From NCBI RefSeq assembly GCF_037975245.1, contig NC_092569.1, forward strand, positions 14,900,501 to 14,964,500: 64,000 nt of DNA. The letters run 5' to 3'. Position 1 is the stretch's first letter. Every line of letters starts with the position of its first letter. This DNA comes from Apostichopus japonicus. Lineage: Eukaryota; Echinodermata; Holothuroidea; Aspidochirotida; Stichopodidae. The notes below the pieces were generated by a model, which made no database searches, had not been told where the DNA came from, and saw only the letters and a list, made by a program, of their open reading frames with translations. Positions 38,901-49,447 of this stretch are shown in pieces. Made by a program: the position numbers and the translations under genes.

Positions 38901-39764
38901 ATTTTATATTTTTCAATTTGCTGAATGGACACAGTAACCTTATGCTGGGTTCCTAACCCAACATGTGGTTCTTTTGGGTTTCACTAGAAAATTCCTAAAG
39001 GGCAAAGAATCTTTTTTTCTTGGGTGAGGGGGATGTGTGGATGGGGGGAGGCATAAGTTTTCAACAAAAAGAAGCACCATAACATTTTGTTGCAGTAGAT
39101 ACTTATATCGATGAATAACCATGAATTAAATAACGTCTACAGTGGAGCACAGGTCTGTGTGTTGTGTTTACACAGCAGGATTTTTTGCCAAACCTACCAA
39201 AGTATTACTCAAAGATTGCATGTGAAGAAACTATAACACAGCAAAAGTCTTGAACCAAAGTCAACTTATAACGAGAAATCATTGTTCGTCTTTTTTTCTT
39301 TTTTTTTTAACTTTTTTTTCACATTGGTGTGAAAGACTTTATAATAGAGTATACTAACATCGGGAACTCCTTACCTTCTGGACAGATAACTTATGCATTT
39401 TCCCGCGCCATCAGCGCTAAACTCACACAAAATAGCTACCACCAACTATACCGTAGCCTTCCAAGGGCAGCCGGTCTAGCCAGCTCTGTCTTGCCAGAAA
39501 CCGGTGCCTTAGCCTGGTCATTCTTTTTCCGTGACTTGCTCTGTTGGATATTAAGTATTTGAAATATGGTAACTTGATTTCAGATTAATATGCTACCAGC
39601 GCTCTTGCACATTGTTTGACGAAAGTCTAAAAATATTCTGTGTCTTCTCCTCCTCCTCCCACAGTGCTGCGCCAACGACAGAGGTGAACCCTTTCAACGC
39701 CAGTGCCCCTCCCAGTGGGCGCAAGATCAAAAAGGCTGTGAGAAGAACTAATAGAAAAACGTAG
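17891..39764 (+). CDS. NUP153: Nuclear pore complex protein Nup153, complete multi-exon gene
   Basis: FG nucleoporin of the nuclear basket; binds importins, Ran and lamins. Seventeen coding exons: 17891-17965, 20353-20746, 21306-21419, 22121-22287, 23514-23639, 24060-24245, 25016-25159, 25911-25981, 27868-28024, 31707-32147, 32816-33011, 33248-34144, 35207-36379, 36718-36855, 37126-37437, 38221-38440 and 39665-39764. All have AG/GT borders and compatible phases, totalling 4,911 nt, that is 1,636 residues (human 1,475). Landmarks: GGGKLKSKRTRGAKKPYQ at the start; ILSHMTDAVTGVVPTWM and SFYIGRTTFGG in the pore-targeting region; VTSNTAMKILNTLDRMSTPL; GGKMKSKSRN; VPDLPNIALPI; five zinc fingers at about residues 724-980; an FG-rich tail with FxFG and FG motifs; terminal SGRKIKKAVRR, matching the conserved importin-binding end of vertebrate Nup153. 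Head to head with CSE1L. Gene identity is very secure; individual small exons could be alternative. Confidence 0.97.
20353..20746 (+). CDS. NUP153: NUP153 exon 2, pore-targeting region
   Basis: The acceptor ACACAG is followed by codons for SILSHMTDAVTGVVPTWMKS, equivalent to the amphipathic segment after the vertebrate N-terminus. The rest is acidic and Ser/Pro-rich. The donor is AGAG|GTAACT, phase 1, and joins GAT at 21,306. The frame stays open for about 80 further bases past the donor, which is intron. Confidence 0.9.
26324..26522. repeat. 199-bp fold-back element (long imperfect inverted repeat)
   Basis: The left arm CAGTTGGGACAATTTCCT .. GCTTCAAAGCACTC .. TGACAGTAC is mirrored on the right as GTACTGACAGTACGAGTGCT .. 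TACCAACTG. Arms of about 80-90 bp enclose a short loop; the element is probably a MITE. No convincing target duplication is seen. In NUP153 intron 25982-27867. Confidence 0.7.
27510..27680 (-). mobile_element. Dispersed hairpin-bearing repeat, copy 2
   Basis: Shares TGTGTAAAAGTAAGT, GATCCTAGCAGGATCTTCTT, AAGTAACAGTAACAGAAGGG and AATACAGACAGGTTAATGA with the copy at 7,030-7,190. On the minus strand one frame gives FEEDPARIETSGQLT, a phrase I associate with retroelement termini. In NUP153 intron 25982-27867. Confidence 0.6.
28106..28350 (+). mobile_element. tRNA-derived SINE family A, near-full copy
   Basis: Begins TTAACGCCGGTGCCTTCCAA, with a B-box-like AGTTCAAGTCAC near 28,146. It continues through CCAAGATTAATGTATGTTGT and CTTGCGGCTTTGATAAGCC and ends in a (CATA)n tail. 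It matches the reverse complement of 47,755-47,992. Inserted in NUP153 intron 28025-31706 just after the exon. Confidence 0.75.
28694..31588. mobile_element. About 2.9-kb DNA-transposon-like element in a NUP153 intron
   Basis: The left end is CAGTAATGTTATTAG; the right end read inward is CAGCATTGTTACGAA. Both are flanked by AGATA (28689-28693 and 31589-31593). Just inside each end is a cluster of TTGCGTCCC words, including the hairpins TTGCGTCCCAGGGACGCAA (left) and TGCGTCCCGGACGCA (right), which look like transposase-binding sites. No transposase is recognisable; one short basic frame lies inside (29956-30150, minus). Terminal match is imperfect (11 of 17), so element status is probable rather than proven. 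Confidence 0.55.
29956..30150 (-). CDS. Unrecognised 64-residue basic reading frame inside the 28.7-31.6 kb element
   Basis: Starts MPKRIVRERG, then LTKDEYLKHMPLI and ends RQSRRRF with a stop. It is rich in Arg and Lys with an ordinary start codon. It could be a first exon or remnant of the element's own gene, or chance. No domain recognised. Confidence 0.25.
   Translation of the reverse strand: MPKRIVRERGVLNKNKRSLTKDEYLKHMPLIASIASRWNGQMEWDTRFRNFTSLWASRQSRRRF
33248..34144 (+). CDS. NUP153: NUP153 zinc-finger exon, five RanBP2-type fingers
   Basis: A single 897-nt exon encodes five copies of W-x-C-x2-C .. N .. C-x2-C, with Trp codons near 33,350, 33,475, 33,627, 33,785 and 34,039. Each is preceded by a (D/E)KFKP or EMFKP motif and ends in KPG-like residues. 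All four Cys are present in every copy, so all should bind zinc. In vertebrates this domain binds Ran; human has four fingers. Fingers 1-4 are closely spaced, and a 60-residue linker precedes finger 5. The donor CCTG|GTAAGT opens directly into a 14-bp minisatellite. Confidence 0.95.
34148..34592. repeat. 14-bp minisatellite directly after the zinc-finger exon
   Basis: About 30 copies of AAGTATTGCACACG, AAGTATTACACACA and similar, starting 4 bp after the NUP153 donor at 34,145. Three units make 42 bp (14 codons), so frames of up to 100 codons cross it on both strands by chance. Lies wholly in the intron 34145-35206. Confidence 0.92.
35207..36379 (+). CDS. NUP153: NUP153 main FG-repeat exon
   Basis: This 1,173-nt exon codes for low-complexity Ser/Thr/Gly/Pro-rich sequence with many FxFG and FG motifs (FKFG, FTFG, FQFG, FSFG, FNFAG, FAFG). 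This is the disordered transport-receptor-binding tail. Phase 1 at both ends, as in the following FG exons, so these exons can be skipped or gained without breaking the frame. Confidence 0.95.
37990..38040. repeat. Poly-G tract in a NUP153 intron
   Basis: A run of more than 15 G lies near 38,022-38,038, about 180 bp upstream of exon 38221-38440; it is a likely length-polymorphic site. Confidence 0.7.
38445..38836. repeat. 24/25-bp minisatellite in the last NUP153 intron
   Basis: About 16 copies of GATTGATCAGATTGAATACC plus AAGA, beginning 4 bp after the donor at 38,441. A 24-bp period equals 8 codons, so artificial EIDQIEYQ-type frames result. The placement right at a 5' splice site mirrors the 14-bp array at 34,148. 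Confidence 0.92.
39665..39764 (+). CDS. NUP153: NUP153 last coding exon
   Basis: The acceptor CCCACAG completes a Ser codon (AG|T). The peptide AAPTTEVNPFNASAPPSGRK continues to IKKAVRRTNRKT and TAG at 39762-39764. The SGRKIK.AVRR end is the signature C-terminus of Nup153. Confidence 0.95.
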
Positions 39765-42500
39765 CAGTCTTCATCGAGCTCTTGGCGAAAAGAAGAAGAG
39801 GAAGCAGAAGCTACTCTGGGCTATAGGGCGGCCTCCCGATGAAGTGAAATTATGATCATTCAGTGAAATGTGAAGAAGCTCTTAGCTTTGATCGTCACAG
39901 AGAGTAATCATCATCGTGATCATGTTGGCTGGCAGGCGATTCCTGTCCTGGCTATGTGACCAAGCTAGCTTGGCAAGAGTTGGAACCTTAGTTGTGTCAG
40001 CAGCGTGTCGTTACTTACGAGGGTTTTCTGGCTAGAATATTTATATTAAGGAGAATATCAAATTCCATCGGTGGCTACTCTGCTAGTATTTCTTAACCAG
40101 GCTACAACACCCCCTTTCTCCCCTCCCCCACCCCCCCCCCAAAGCTATCATTGGCCGGAGTTGGAAGTCATCAATGTGTTGGCACCTAGTTGTTCTAAAA
40201 GTTGGCTACCTGGCTAGAGTAATTCCATTAGCTCTGTTTAAATGGTCATTTGTTGGCTGCCAGTGGTTTTCATCTATGACTGAGCTTGAAATTTCAGGTA
40301 AAGTTTATATTTGGCTATTAAATAACAGGAAATCTTTCATTTTGTTGATTGCTTAGAGGTCCACATCCTATGTACCTGACAGAGCTAATGAAGTGAACTT
40401 CATTTTGGTAGATGCCTGTATTACCATCCCTGGCTACCTGGCCAGGCTTATTAGTTAGCCAGGACTCTTCTTTGCATTAGTGATGAGAGGTTAAAGGTGA
40501 CTTTCGTCACTAAAGTGATCAAATATGATACGTTGTAGACCATTAAAACACACTGCTAATCATGAGGTTAAGAGAACATGTTTAGGGGTGAGCTATTAGA
40601 ATCTATAAGGCCATTGATTAACATTGACATCTAGACCTGTGCAGAGGAGCTGATTGCATCATGTGAGTAGCCTTAAAGGAGCATTCCTTCCTTACTAGTT
40701 TTAGCATATTTTAAAGGTGATTAACTACAGAAACATTACCAGCACTTGAGTCTTTTTTCTTGAACTGTAACATAATCAAGGACTAAAGTTCTGCCTAAAG
40801 TCAGTCTTAATATGTATAGTATAAGTATGGTAAACTTTGAAGGAAGGGGAGGGAGGGGGAGGGGGTATAGGTATAGGGAAGGAGGGGGAAGGGGTGCTTA
40901 AGATCTTTTCTCCCATCCTGGCTACTGTACAGGGGTGATTAAGATAATCTTTGCTTGTTACCGTACAGGGGTTATTTAGATAACTCAGCTCCTTTACAGG
41001 AGATCCATTTTTTTTTATGTATGATAGCAAATACTGTAATGGGATTGTCATGGAATAAATCCCTAAAATTTAACATTAATTGTAGTTGTTGATTTTATAT
41101 CATGTTTCCCAAAATCACTTTATATCCGTCAAAGTTTGCCTTTTTTGCTGAATTATACCTTTTGCATCACCAACAATGGTAAATAAAAATGAAAATTGTT
41201 TTTGAAATTAATTACCCAGCACCATAGCTGGAAGTTTAGTACTTTTAAGGTATGATGGAACATCAATTTCATGGAAAAAAAAATGATGGAAAAACCAATT
41301 TCATGAAGAAAAAAACCACTCTGAATTGGCATATTTCTGCTTCAAAACTGAAAGGTTTTTCTTCAACAAAACTTGCAATTTAGGTAACAGTAAGATAATA
41401 TCGTACAGAGTTGGTGAACAGAAATTCCAGCAACATGAGCAACTTTGTGCTTTAAGGTTATAAAGATGTTTTTCACCACAAAGGCAAATCTTCAATTATG
41501 GAAGTCAAACTATTTCACAGCGGTCAATTTCCATTGCCATCCATATCTTTGCATATACATCCATGTTGACTTTATGCATTTTGAGGTTGTTTATATGGTT
41601 CTTGGTAAAGCTTGATCGCAAAACATTCAAGAACTTATTTCTCATTTTCACTGTGAAAGAGCACCGCTATTTTACGTATTCTTAAATTGGGGATATCACT
41701 TCATCACATGATGATTATTTTTTTGATAAACATGTTTGAAGAAGTTTGTGTTTCCATCTCCTCCCTACCTAGTATGATTATTTCATTGTATGTGTGTGTG
41801 GTTATGTTGTTCCATCTGTTCATTTCTGTTGTAGTCCTGTCTTTTTCATGAAACCCACCTATTGTAAAAGCAAAAAATATATTCTTATGTAAATTGTTTT
41901 ATGAAAACATCTAAACTTACATATTCAAATTAATGTGGTTTTAGTAATCATTAGCACCTACTCCTTGGTTTTCTTGCTTTGCTTTGTTTAATTTTTCTGT
42001 ATTAAAGTAGGCATTGTAGTCAACCTGCTCGATAGTTCATGTTGTCTGGTAAATGCATCCCTTCCGACGGGAATCTGTACCCTTATATATTTGTGTCATT
42101 TCTTAATGTAGAGCAAGCTGTCTGTTTGACTAGTATGCCTTAAGTTCTTTAAATGTCAGCACTAGTTACAGTCAGCGCCCTGAGACATAATGGATAAAAG
42201 TTAGTTCAAGAAGGGGAGGATGGGATTATGTAGTGGGGAGGGGGGGGGAATATGAATTTTGAATTTGTTTTCAGAAAGGGTGCCCATCTACACCGTGGAC
42301 TCATTCACATATCAACCTTATGCTAGGTTTGGTCAATCCAAGCTATTGCCCATGTTCTTTTAGACTCTTAAAGATTTCTAACATTGGTCTGTTCTACCAA
42401 TAACCTTACCTTGTGGAAAACCTTGAAAGACAAATCAATGTTTGTTCCTCTAGCGAGTCTAGAACCCAACCATACATAGTTATGCTTATTAAGGGGTTTT
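39765..42500 (+). other. NUP153 3' UTR and flank; candidate polyadenylation signals
   Basis: No coding sequence is seen after the stop. The first plausible AATAAA signals are at 41054-41059 and 41182-41187; which is used cannot be told from sequence. A block at 39,900-40,450 repeats GGCTA(C/G)CTGG / CTGGCTAG-type words. A G-rich stretch lies near 40,840-40,900 and poly-G near 42,240. Confidence 0.45.
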
Positions 42501-42544
42501 ATTGTCACTACAATGTTTCTTTGTGTCAGTGTTGTATCACTATT

Positions 42545-43045
42545 AACATGCTTCTGGAAGGCTTCTGATGTCTCAAGTGCTGCTTTAAAGTAGCCTGCCA
42601 TGTGGTCTTGCTCGGTAGTGTCAATTTTGTGTGTCGTTCCTAGCATGCTTCTGGAAGGCCTGTGATGTCTCAAGTACTGCTTTAAAGTAGCCTGAGATGT
42701 GGTCTTGCTCGATATTGTCAATGTTGTGTGTCGCTCCTAGCATGCTTCTGGAAGGCTTCTGATGTCTCAAGTACTGCTTTAAAGTAGCCTGAGATGTGGT
42801 CTTGCTCAGTAGTGTCAATGTCGTGTGTCGCTCTTAGCATGCTTCTGGAAGGCTGGTAATGTCTCAAGTGCTGCTTTAAGGTAGCTTGTGATGTGGTCTT
42901 GCTTGGTAGTGTCAATGTTGTTAATCACTTTTTGCATGCTTCTGGAAGGCTGATGATATCTCAAGTGCTGCTTCTAAGGGAGCCTGCAATTTGTGTATAG
43001 TGAATGTTTTGTATCACTTTTAGTGTGCATCTGGAAGTCTGTTAA
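42545..43045. repeat. 97-bp tandem repeat, about five copies
   Basis: GCATGCTTCTGGAAGGC recurs every 97 bp (near 42,547, 42,644, 42,741, 42,838 and 42,935), each followed by GATGTCTCAAGT, CTGCTTTAA and GTGGTCTTGCT. A decayed sixth copy ends near 43,045. Overlapping minus-strand frames offset by 97 bp are artefacts. Confidence 0.9.
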
Positions 43046-46000
43046 TCCCAAAGTTTGATGCGTTTCTGTTATCTTAGACCACAAGGTGGTAGTGAAATTT
43101 GATCTCCTAGCCATCTGTTTTCATTGGTTGTCAATTGAGTTTACCTGCTTGTTCATGTCATGAACTGCTGTTTGTCGTTATCAGGAATATGTAAAAGCCT
43201 AGTAGTTTGGTTGTCATCTTTGTATTTGCCTTTTTGCTTTTCTCCTTGATATTGATTTTAAACAGAGATTTATCAAATTTGTTTTAAGTGATTCTGTGCT
43301 CTTTAAGGTTCCATTTATTTTATACCGTGGAAATCAAAACTGATGTTGTTTAGTAGTTTCTCACAGCTAAGAGAATTATTAAAGTCAGATGCTTGCAAAA
43401 TGCGGATGATCAGACCGTAGAAGCGAGTAATTTCACTGTAAGCTGTTTTTGAACATGCAGTATGTGTTGTTAGCCTGTAAACTCAGTAAAAAAGCCCCAA
43501 ACCGATGTAAAATTGTAATTACTAAAGAAAAGGGTAAAGTAGTCTGAGGTATTTGATTCATTGGTATATTATGGATGAGTACATGTCCGGCCAGAGAAAG
43601 GCAAAATCTAAAATGTTTGGAAACTTAAGTTTTGGATGTAGATGGAGAAGAGATTGGCTAAACAATTTAGCATATTCTAGTATATAGTCTAGCAATTCAG
43701 CATATTCTAACCAGAATGTAGATTCCAGATAGACGGATGGCATAGCGAAATGATATAGGGCTACAAATAGCGAATGGAATCTGAGGGATACCTAATCAAG
43801 TAATGGATACTCCCTGACATGAGTTTCACTGACGATACATCTTTAATAGTCTAGGTAGTTTAAACGCTCTGATGTGTATGAGGAAGGATCACTCAGAACA
43901 GCTACATATAAGCAGATGGTCATTACTATTATTTATGATGATTATTGTCTATTGTATGATATTTTGTCAACTTTCAGAAGGTGCTAAAAGTGATATCACA
44001 GGAGGGAAAAGGGTAAGAACGAAATAGGGTTTTTGGTTGTAAGATATGATACCTTTGTGGGAGTGATTTACTGCGATAACAGTTAAGAATTGGTATATTT
44101 ACCGTTTTTACCTTTAAAGGAAGCTTGGTATATTTAGGTGAATTGTTGCAAACCGTTCCATATATTGGTGTAAGATAATGTAAGTTATTGACATTTTCCT
44201 TCTTGTTTTGCCTTTTTTGTTTTGCGGGGGGGGGGGATGGGGAAGGTGGGGAAAGGGATAATAATGGGGTAGAATATGCAGCATAAACTTCAGGTGGGAC
44301 AAATGAAATGTTATGACAAAGTGCCATAGGTATAATGAGCTGGTAAGGTTTCTTATATTACAAACTATTCAACTTGTTAAAATGAGAGGGTGCCTTGTTA
44401 ATGTAGCAATGGAACATAATGTCAACACAAAATCCCTCTACATTGCAGAGAAAATTTAGAGCTTGCATTTCGCATAGCAATTTCCCTGTCTCTTATCTGT
44501 ATTTCTTACTGTGACAACGAAACTCGAGTATTTTAGGCTGTAGTCATCATGAAGTATTCCAGGGCCAGGTCCCCCCAATGGGAAGTTCCAGTAGTACCCC
44601 TTAAAGTTGTCACAATGTAGGCCCCCCCCATTCACCTCTCCCTCCCTCCCTTTCAAGATTTTAAAATTAATTTAACCCATGGCCAGAATTGTCATAAATC
44701 GTCATTGATCATGAACAGTCGTGATCTTGTTACAGGAGGCAGAACCTGCCAAAAATGCAATTTCTTGTCAGGATTGAGATTTGAGAAAGGTAATGCTCTT
44801 AAAAGCTACAGCTTACCTCAATCCTGGACAATCAACTATATTATTTCTTTTATCAGTATTTATTACTACTTCTTCTATTTCTAAATATTAACACTACTCT
44901 GGTTATTTTAAACGGCAGGTTTCTGGAGATGTTAAATGTATAGAATCGACCGAAGTCAAGAGAGAAGGGGATTGAGTAAACAAAAAAAAATAATCTTTTC
45001 GGAGCATTTGTTCGATGAGAAGATCATTGATATACTTCAGTTTTATGAAGTCATTAAATATTGAGGAAGATGTTTCTGTATTCTAGGTTCATTGCACTTT
45101 TGATGTTGCCGAAATACGATGTTAAAAGATTAAAGAGAAAAAAAATCTAAATGTGTGTGAAAGAATTGTTTGCAAAATTGGTTTGAAGAACCTAAGGATG
45201 AATAAACTTGAAATAGTGAAAACTGGTTAATATGCCACCTAATTTTTATTAAGTCATTGGTAGTTTACGATAATGCAGTAATTCTAATACATATCTATAA
45301 GTTTTGCTGACTTGATTTGCCTTAGAAAATGATTGAATTTCTTGGCATTCTTAGGTATGATTAGTATGAAAACTGAAGCATTGTTACGTACTTCACTTGT
45401 TTTTGTTTATTTGTTTTTTATTATTATTATTATCATTATGCTTGTACATCATGCAACTGAGTGAAACTCATTTTGCACGGACAGAATGAATATTAAGAGA
45501 ATTTAAAAGAAAGAAAACAGAAGAAGGAAATCCTGTAATATCGTTAAGATGATCAAAAATTTATTAGTCCAAGATAACAAAAGAAGAAAATGTTATTTTT
45601 ATATTTTACAACAAAAAAGGAAAATGTTGAGAAAAGTGTTCTTGAATAGACTTTTGTCTGTTGCAATAGGTTGTAATACTAGGTTGAGAAGACAAGTATG
45701 AAGTTTACAGTTAATTCATTCCTCGGTGCAGAGTGGGTTTACACCCAGAATTTTTAAAAAAAATTAATAAAGTTGTAAATTGGAGAAAGCAAGAATATTT
45801 TTGTGTTTTCTATTTATTCACCTGTCTTGTTTACCTCATAGATACTGTTCTAACAAGAGTAACAATACTGTTCTATAAAGAGTAATAACGACAGGGATGT
45901 TCTGTAGAACAAATATAGCATAATTTTCATACATGATATATACATACATAAAAATCTGGGATTTGATTTGCATTGTGGCTGAGCCCCCACCATGGTTGGG

Positions 46001-46290
46001 GTCATGCGTAGAAAGTTCCTCACTTTTTTATCAATATACAAAATATGCCCAAAATCTACCATTAAATTATGAATAAAACCCCAGTCTGCAGACCATCCGA
46101 TGGGTTAAGTTTATTATGAAAATGATAGTATACTATTCTTTTTGCCATATTTTCCTGGTCCGTCCCGTATAGAGAATTTCCCGGCTAGACTGAAAACATA
46201 ACGTAAAAAACAAAAAAGGTTGCACCACTAAGCAGACGAATACTGTGTTGCCAAGTAATGTAGCAGACGACAAAATAACATTCCGCACTG
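43046..46290. other. Intergenic stretch without a recognisable gene
   Basis: AT-rich. Contains a poly-G tract near 44,224, a TTATTATTATTATTATCATT run near 45,419 and AATAAAGTTG near 45,766, which could be a distal poly-A signal on the plus strand. No conserved protein segment was seen on either strand. Confidence 0.5.
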
Positions 46291-46299
46291 ATTTTTTCG

Positions 46300-46412
46300 T
46301 TGAACGCGCGCGTGATGCCTTTGAATGGAAAATGTCCAGACAGTAACAGAGAAATCGCAAAAAAAAAAGGATTTGAAGAGCGTCAGACCCACACATTTTC
46401 AGCTGCGTCCAC
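46300..46412 (+). other. Possible non-coding first exon of a further plus-strand gene
   Basis: A CpG-bearing segment (GAACGCGCGCGTGATG near 46,300) is followed by CAGCTGCGTCCAC|GTAAGT, a strong donor with GT at 46413. It could pair with the acceptor at 47,172. There is no direct evidence of transcription. Confidence 0.3.
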
Positions 46413-47172
46413 GTAAGTAAAGTTGGTAACGTAATCGTTTTAAATTCTTAATTTATAGCAGGCAGTTTGTGTTATTTGAAGTTAATAATCAGGCTGTAGT
46501 CTGCACACTCAAGCAATAGAGTTTGTTGTCCAACTAGTGTTGCCTATACCCTTATAATTGGTACCAGTTTTGCGAAATTCGTCTGCTATGCCCGTATGGA
46601 AACAAAGTGTTGAAAAAAAACAAATCCAAAATTATTTCCACATGTACGTACGCAACTCTGAACAATAACTTAATAATATAGAAGACCACCTGTAATGCCC
46701 TGGGCTTAAACTCAAGCTAAAGTAACATTTCCTTTCTCACACACAGGTTAGGCCCAACTTAGGAGTTAGGGTCAAGTCAGACTTAGTCTTAAGTTAGACT
46801 GAGACTAGTACTAACAGTAACACAGTAGGCTAGGCTAGATGTCTCAATAAGTTATGTTGTTTGGGTTTACTACCTAACACAACCATGGCTGTCTAAGAAC
46901 ACCTCTTTATATTCATCACGTTTATGTTCTTCAATTGATTTATCATGCCTAAACCAGTGTTTTCAGAATCAAACAAATAATGAATCCATGGTGATAAGGA
47001 GAACTGGATCGAACATGTACAGTAAATTAAGCTCTGTTTTTTTTTTGATAAATTTGCCTTTGCTCCATTCCTTCTTGCGCAACCAGCATCTTTAATATCC
47101 ACTTTACGGCTGTTTTATTTAATATTAAATAGTAGTATCATGTTTATATATATTTTTCATCTTCACTTGCAG

Positions 47173-47260
47173 TCACTATGAGTAAACCACAAGAGTCCTG
47201 CTCCCATATTGGCTTCGACTCAACATGGATGGAATTCTTTGACGGTCACTTTATTTCAAG
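47173..47260 (+). CDS. Possible first coding exon of an unidentified gene
   Basis: A good acceptor (TTTTTCATCTTCACTTGCAG) is followed by TCACT and ATG at 47,178. The peptide MSKPQESCSHIGFDSTWMEF continues to FDGHFIS and the exon ends AAG|GTAAAT at 47,260. Twenty-seven codons, phase 2. I do not recognise the protein. A LINE fragment begins immediately downstream, so the next exon would lie beyond it. It could also be a chance frame. Confidence 0.35.
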
Positions 47261-47267
47261 GTAAATC

Positions 47268-47640
47268 CTATTCAAAGTACTGCTCCGGGTGTATAAGTGC
47301 ATTCATGGAATGGCACCCGCCTATTTGTCAGACGATCTGTCCTACCAGGTCAATACTCGTTATACCTTGCGTTCTAGCAATACACCCACTCTCACTGTTC
47401 CCAGAACTAAACTGAAAACCTATGGCGACTGTGCCTTTCCATCAGCCGGGCCCAAGCTCGGGAATGGTCTGCCCATATCTGTGCGGAGTTCTCCCACTCT
47501 CAGTCAGTTCAAGTCTTGTTTGAAGACTCATTTTTTTCAAGCTGGCGTTCTATTAGGGTTGTACAGCGCTATTGAATACTGCGTAGATTTTAGCGCTTTA
47601 TAAGTTCATTTATTATCATTATTAAGTTACATAGCTACCT
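47268..47640 (+). pseudogene. LINE ORF2 C-terminal fragment (CR1/L2-like)
   Basis: The frame reads VYKCIHGMAPAYLSDDL, YTLRSSNTPTLTVPRTKLKT, GPKLGNGLPISVRSSPTLSQ and FKSCLKTHFFQ, the standard C-terminal tail of CR1/L2-type reverse transcriptases. It is followed by a GCGCTTTATAAG 3' end and a TTATTATCATTATTA tail. 5'-truncated, without the catalytic domain. Confidence 0.85.
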
Positions 47641-47754
47641 GTAGATACACTGCTTGGATCTTCTATGCCATTGCATTGCTAAATAAAACAAAGGAGCAGA
47701 TATCTTAGTGAATTTTACATTTGAACCCAACCTGAAAATCTGAAGATTCATGTA

Positions 47755-47992
47755 TGTATTTTATATCCTCCTGTAAGCAGGAACTCGCAAAGAAGCCATC
47801 ATTGGCGTATATCAAAGCTGCAAGCTGACCGAAGTCAGTCTCTCAGATTCATATTTTAACGTCCATGATTATGAATTGTCAATTGTCAACAACTCTGTAA
47901 CTGGACGACATACATTAATCTTGGAGTGACTCTAACTCGGGACCTTATGATTGAAAGGCACCGGCGTTAACCACTGGGCTGACACTCCCTAA
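47755..47992 (-). mobile_element. tRNA-derived SINE family A, copy 3 (minus strand)
   Basis: On the minus strand it starts GTCAGCCCAGTGGTTAACGC (A-box-like), then TCCCGAGTTAGAGTCAC (B-box-like), and ends GCAGGAGGATATAAAATACA. It matches the 28,106-28,350 copy across its length. The tRNA-like head implies a pol III internal promoter. Confidence 0.75.
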
Positions 47993-48713
47993 CACTTCAA
48001 GATTAATTGAACAGTAAGATCCAATATTGTACATTTGAACAATGTGCCCCATTTTAGCCTGGAGGTTATTAACGGTAAAAGAAGAAAGGAAGATGTTTCT
48101 AGAGCAAAAATTTGTATTGTCTGGAAAAGGAGGCTTTCATTCTAAAAGTCGTTTTGACCAGTTAGCTGTTAAAATTGAGTAAAGACAGCTCATTGTCTGC
48201 TGTGCAAAAGCTGCTGCAACCTTTTGAATGTCAAATAAAATGAAAACAATTTTTTATTTATGATCTTTTTTCTGATTAAGTGGCCTCTGGGTTTTAAAGC
48301 ATAGTTTTTACTACATGATTGAACTGATGGTAACTTTTGTAGACAAATTAGCAGTTGATTGGTTTATAGAATTCTTACAAATTCTAAACTCAAAAGTTTT
48401 TTTGTAAAAAAACTGGCTAGTATTCATTGAATGATTATTGGTTCATGGCGTTAATATGGTGTGACAGTTATGGTACAGTAGTTGCATACATGTATGCCAT
48501 CCTTAGTTCGGTGGAGTGAACAGCTATATTTATCCTGATAGCATCACAGCTTGAATTGTATGTATTCTTGAGCTACAGCCTACATTGACGTGTACATACG
48601 ACGATGTGGAATTCATTTGCCTTTAATATTCTCCCAGATAAGCACAGTATATAATGTACCTTTATGTATGTAGCAATGGCAAGGGTGGCAAAATCAGCAG
48701 AGAAGCGTAAACC

Positions 48714-48890
48714 GGTGCTGTGGCCGAGTGGATAAAGGCCGGTGGCGTTTGAAGCAATGAGGCTTTGAGCAATCGGAAGGTTTGGGGTTCGATTCCCGGT
48801 CGGGTCATAGTAAGGTGGGGTTTTCATCCAACAGCAATCTACGGTTTTCCCATCTGAAATGACTTTCAAGTTGAAAAGATTCCAAAATTT
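48714..48890 (+). mobile_element. tRNA-derived SINE family B (Ser/Leu-like head)
   Basis: GGTGCTGTGGCCGAGTGG carries a canonical A box (48721-48731) and GGTTCGATTCC a perfect B box (48786-48796), with a long variable region between, as in tRNA-Ser or tRNA-Leu. The two ends of the tRNA-like part (GGTGCTGTG and GGGTCATAG) do not pair, and an unrelated body follows. It is therefore a SINE rather than a working tRNA. Confidence 0.7.
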
Positions 48891-49447
48891 ACTTTAAAAT
48901 GTTAAGAGCAGTCAATAGCTCAAATGGATGCTACATGTTGCTGTTAAGTTGCCACAGTCTTCAGTTTAAAGGCAATTAACATACATTGCTTTACCAATGA
49001 ACACCATTGAAGAACTCAGATGATGTACATGAAAACAAGCCAATATTTTGTTCAATTAACAGTCGCACTGGCAGTAAGAGTCACATTAGACATATCATAT
49101 ACACTTTGAAGGTTTCCTCCTGATTAAACAATGAAAAAAATAGAAATGATGTAACACAAAGCACAGAGATAATAACAATTCTGGATCATTATTGATATGG
49201 TTGCATTTATAAACCGTTTAATTTTAGAGCAGTGTTTCTTAACCTTATACAATACTTGCACAGGTCTGTTAGCAATTAAAATCTGAAACAAGTTTGCACC
49301 CATTTTTACCAGCCACACATGGATGTACGCTTTGCTCCATAAATATGTTCTTAATGCCTACAGCCTCACACATACCCCACTGGGAGACATGCCTGGCACT
49401 TCCTAGGGGGTGTACTGTATGCACCCCAGTGTATATAATGCTGATTA

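Noticed and set aside
42368-42915. Three overlapping minus-strand frames with STPSRSMLG-like peptides
   Set aside because: Offset by exactly 97 bp, following the tandem repeat; not genes.
46133-46396. 87-codon minus-strand frame
   Set aside because: No conserved features; it overlaps the possible promoter of the plus-strand gene.
48714-48806. Functional tRNA-Ser or tRNA-Leu gene
   Set aside because: The A and B boxes are good, but the acceptor-stem ends do not pair and a SINE body follows.
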